Assembly: GCA_018383195.1 (NCBI GenBank)
Contig: JAGZOP010000082.1
Location: forward strand, 1-6,187
Direction of reading: 5' to 3'
From: Clostridiaceae bacterium
GTDB taxonomy: Bacteria > Bacillota > Clostridia > Oscillospirales > Butyricicoccaceae
Length of the DNA stretch: 6,187 nucleotides
The position numbers and the translations under genes were made by a program. Shown piece after piece: positions 5,703 to 6,187 of the stretch (the first letter of the stretch is position 1; the number at the start of each line of letters is the position of its first letter). A model generated the notes under the pieces. That model was given only the letters and a program-made list of their open reading frames with translations. It was not told the DNA's origin and did no database searches.

Positions 5703-6187
5703 AACAAGTTTGAAAACGTGGATGTGCTGGCCGCGCTGGAACAGCTTATGCGGCAGAACACCGCCTTTTACCGCAATGATTTTGAGATTGACAAAGAGAT
5801 GATCCGGCAGGCCGCCGCCAGCGACAGGGCCGAGGACAAAACGCTGCTGTGGATGTCCCGCCCGTCCGGGACGTACTGTTTCCGGGAGCGCGACGTTTTC
5901 CTGCAAGATACCCGGCAGCACAACACATGGCGTTTTTATGGGGAGCAGACCCGCGACCGTATTCTGGCCTACGCCGTGGAGCTGACCGGCAAGGTGGGCG
6001 GAAAGATACGGGGCAATCTCTATGAGCTGGACTATCCCCAGCATTTCCGGCACGTCGCAGCCGAGGCGGTTCAGACCGACGCCATCATCCTGCACTATGA
6101 AAAGGGCGACCGGGAACAGCCCGCCAGCCTGTATTTTGACGGACGGCCTGACCCCAAGCTGGGGGCGTTCCTGCGGTATGAGGCAAA
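5700..6187 (+). CDS. Conserved-looking hypothetical protein of a mobile element (3' partial)
   Basis: An open frame from GTG 5700 to the right edge gives 162 complete codons without a stop. The product begins (M)NKFENVDVLAALEQLMRQN. Other visible blocks are FYRNDFEIDKEMI, LLWMSRPSGTYCFRERDVFLQDT (about residues 50-73), WRFYGEQTRDRILAYAVELTG, GGKIRGNLYELDYPQHFRHV and an acidic-aromatic stretch with LYFDGRPDPKLGAFLRYE near the edge. No signal peptide or membrane helix is visible and no catalytic motif is obvious. It reads like a conserved protein found beside giant YodL/DUF4316 proteins in Firmicute ICEs, possibly with a polyvalent-associated domain, but I cannot name it. The four-base gap and its own ribosome site place it in the same operon. 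It may act together with the giant protein, but that is inferred from position alone. Confidence 0.85.
   Translation, partial: MNKFENVDVLAALEQLMRQNTAFYRNDFEIDKEMIRQAAASDRAEDKTLLWMSRPSGTYCFRERDVFLQDTRQHNTWRFYGEQTRDRILAYAVELTGKVGGKIRGNLYELDYPQHFRHVAAEAVQTDAIILHYEKGDREQPASLYFDGRPDPKLGAFLRYEA

Noticed and set aside
5625..6095. Minus-strand open frame of 156 codons across the gene junction
   Set aside because: It runs opposite both supported genes, and the plus-strand frame from 5700 has a proper ribosome site and coherent protein motifs.
1..6187. tRNA, rRNA, CRISPR array, IS ends, attachment sites, riboswitches
   Set aside because: I saw no spaced repeats, cloverleaf-like segments, transposase motifs or substantial non-coding stretch; the window is coding nearly end to end, with only four bases between the two genes.

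Overview
The window looks like a stretch of an integrative and conjugative element (ICE) or related mobile element from a GC-rich gut Firmicute of the Clostridia (Oscillospiraceae or Lachnospiraceae type). The grounds are the protein families (ArdA, ArdC, YodL and DUF4316 domains typical of such elements), the GC-rich coding sequence, purine-rich Shine-Dalgarno sites and GTG starts. The host assignment is inference; no 16S, tRNA or integrase gene is present.

Almost the whole window is one plus-strand reading frame. It is open at the left edge (from base 2) and ends at the TGA at 5693-5695, giving about 1,900 residues in the window. It is a giant 'polyvalent' protein. In order it contains: an unassigned N-terminal segment (2-415); an acidic ArdA-like antirestriction module (416-964); an ArdC N-terminal ssDNA-binding domain (about 1139-1528); a zincin metallopeptidase with an HEIAH motif (about 1574-2011); several large-polyvalent-protein-associated regions joined by Pro/Glu/Gln/Ala-rich linkers (about 2339-5047); a YodL domain (5081-5389); and a DUF4316-like basic tail (5390-5692). 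The tail carries QISLF, which resembles a beta-sliding-clamp binding pentapeptide.

A second gene starts at the GTG at 5700, four bases after the stop and behind its own GGAGG. It runs off the right edge. It is probably co-transcribed with the giant gene; its product is not recognised.

The modules suggest one job: protecting and establishing incoming element DNA in a new cell. ArdA mimics DNA to block type I restriction enzymes, ArdC-type domains bind single-stranded DNA, and the peptidase may act on host proteins or on the polyprotein itself.

The most interesting local feature is at 402-419. A near-ideal Shine-Dalgarno and an in-frame GTG sit exactly where the ArdA module begins, and a stop codon in the +1 frame overlaps that GTG as GTGA. 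This suggests the segment before 416 was once a separate, translationally coupled gene that was fused by a one-base indel, or that the ArdA-to-DUF4316 protein is still also made from an internal start.
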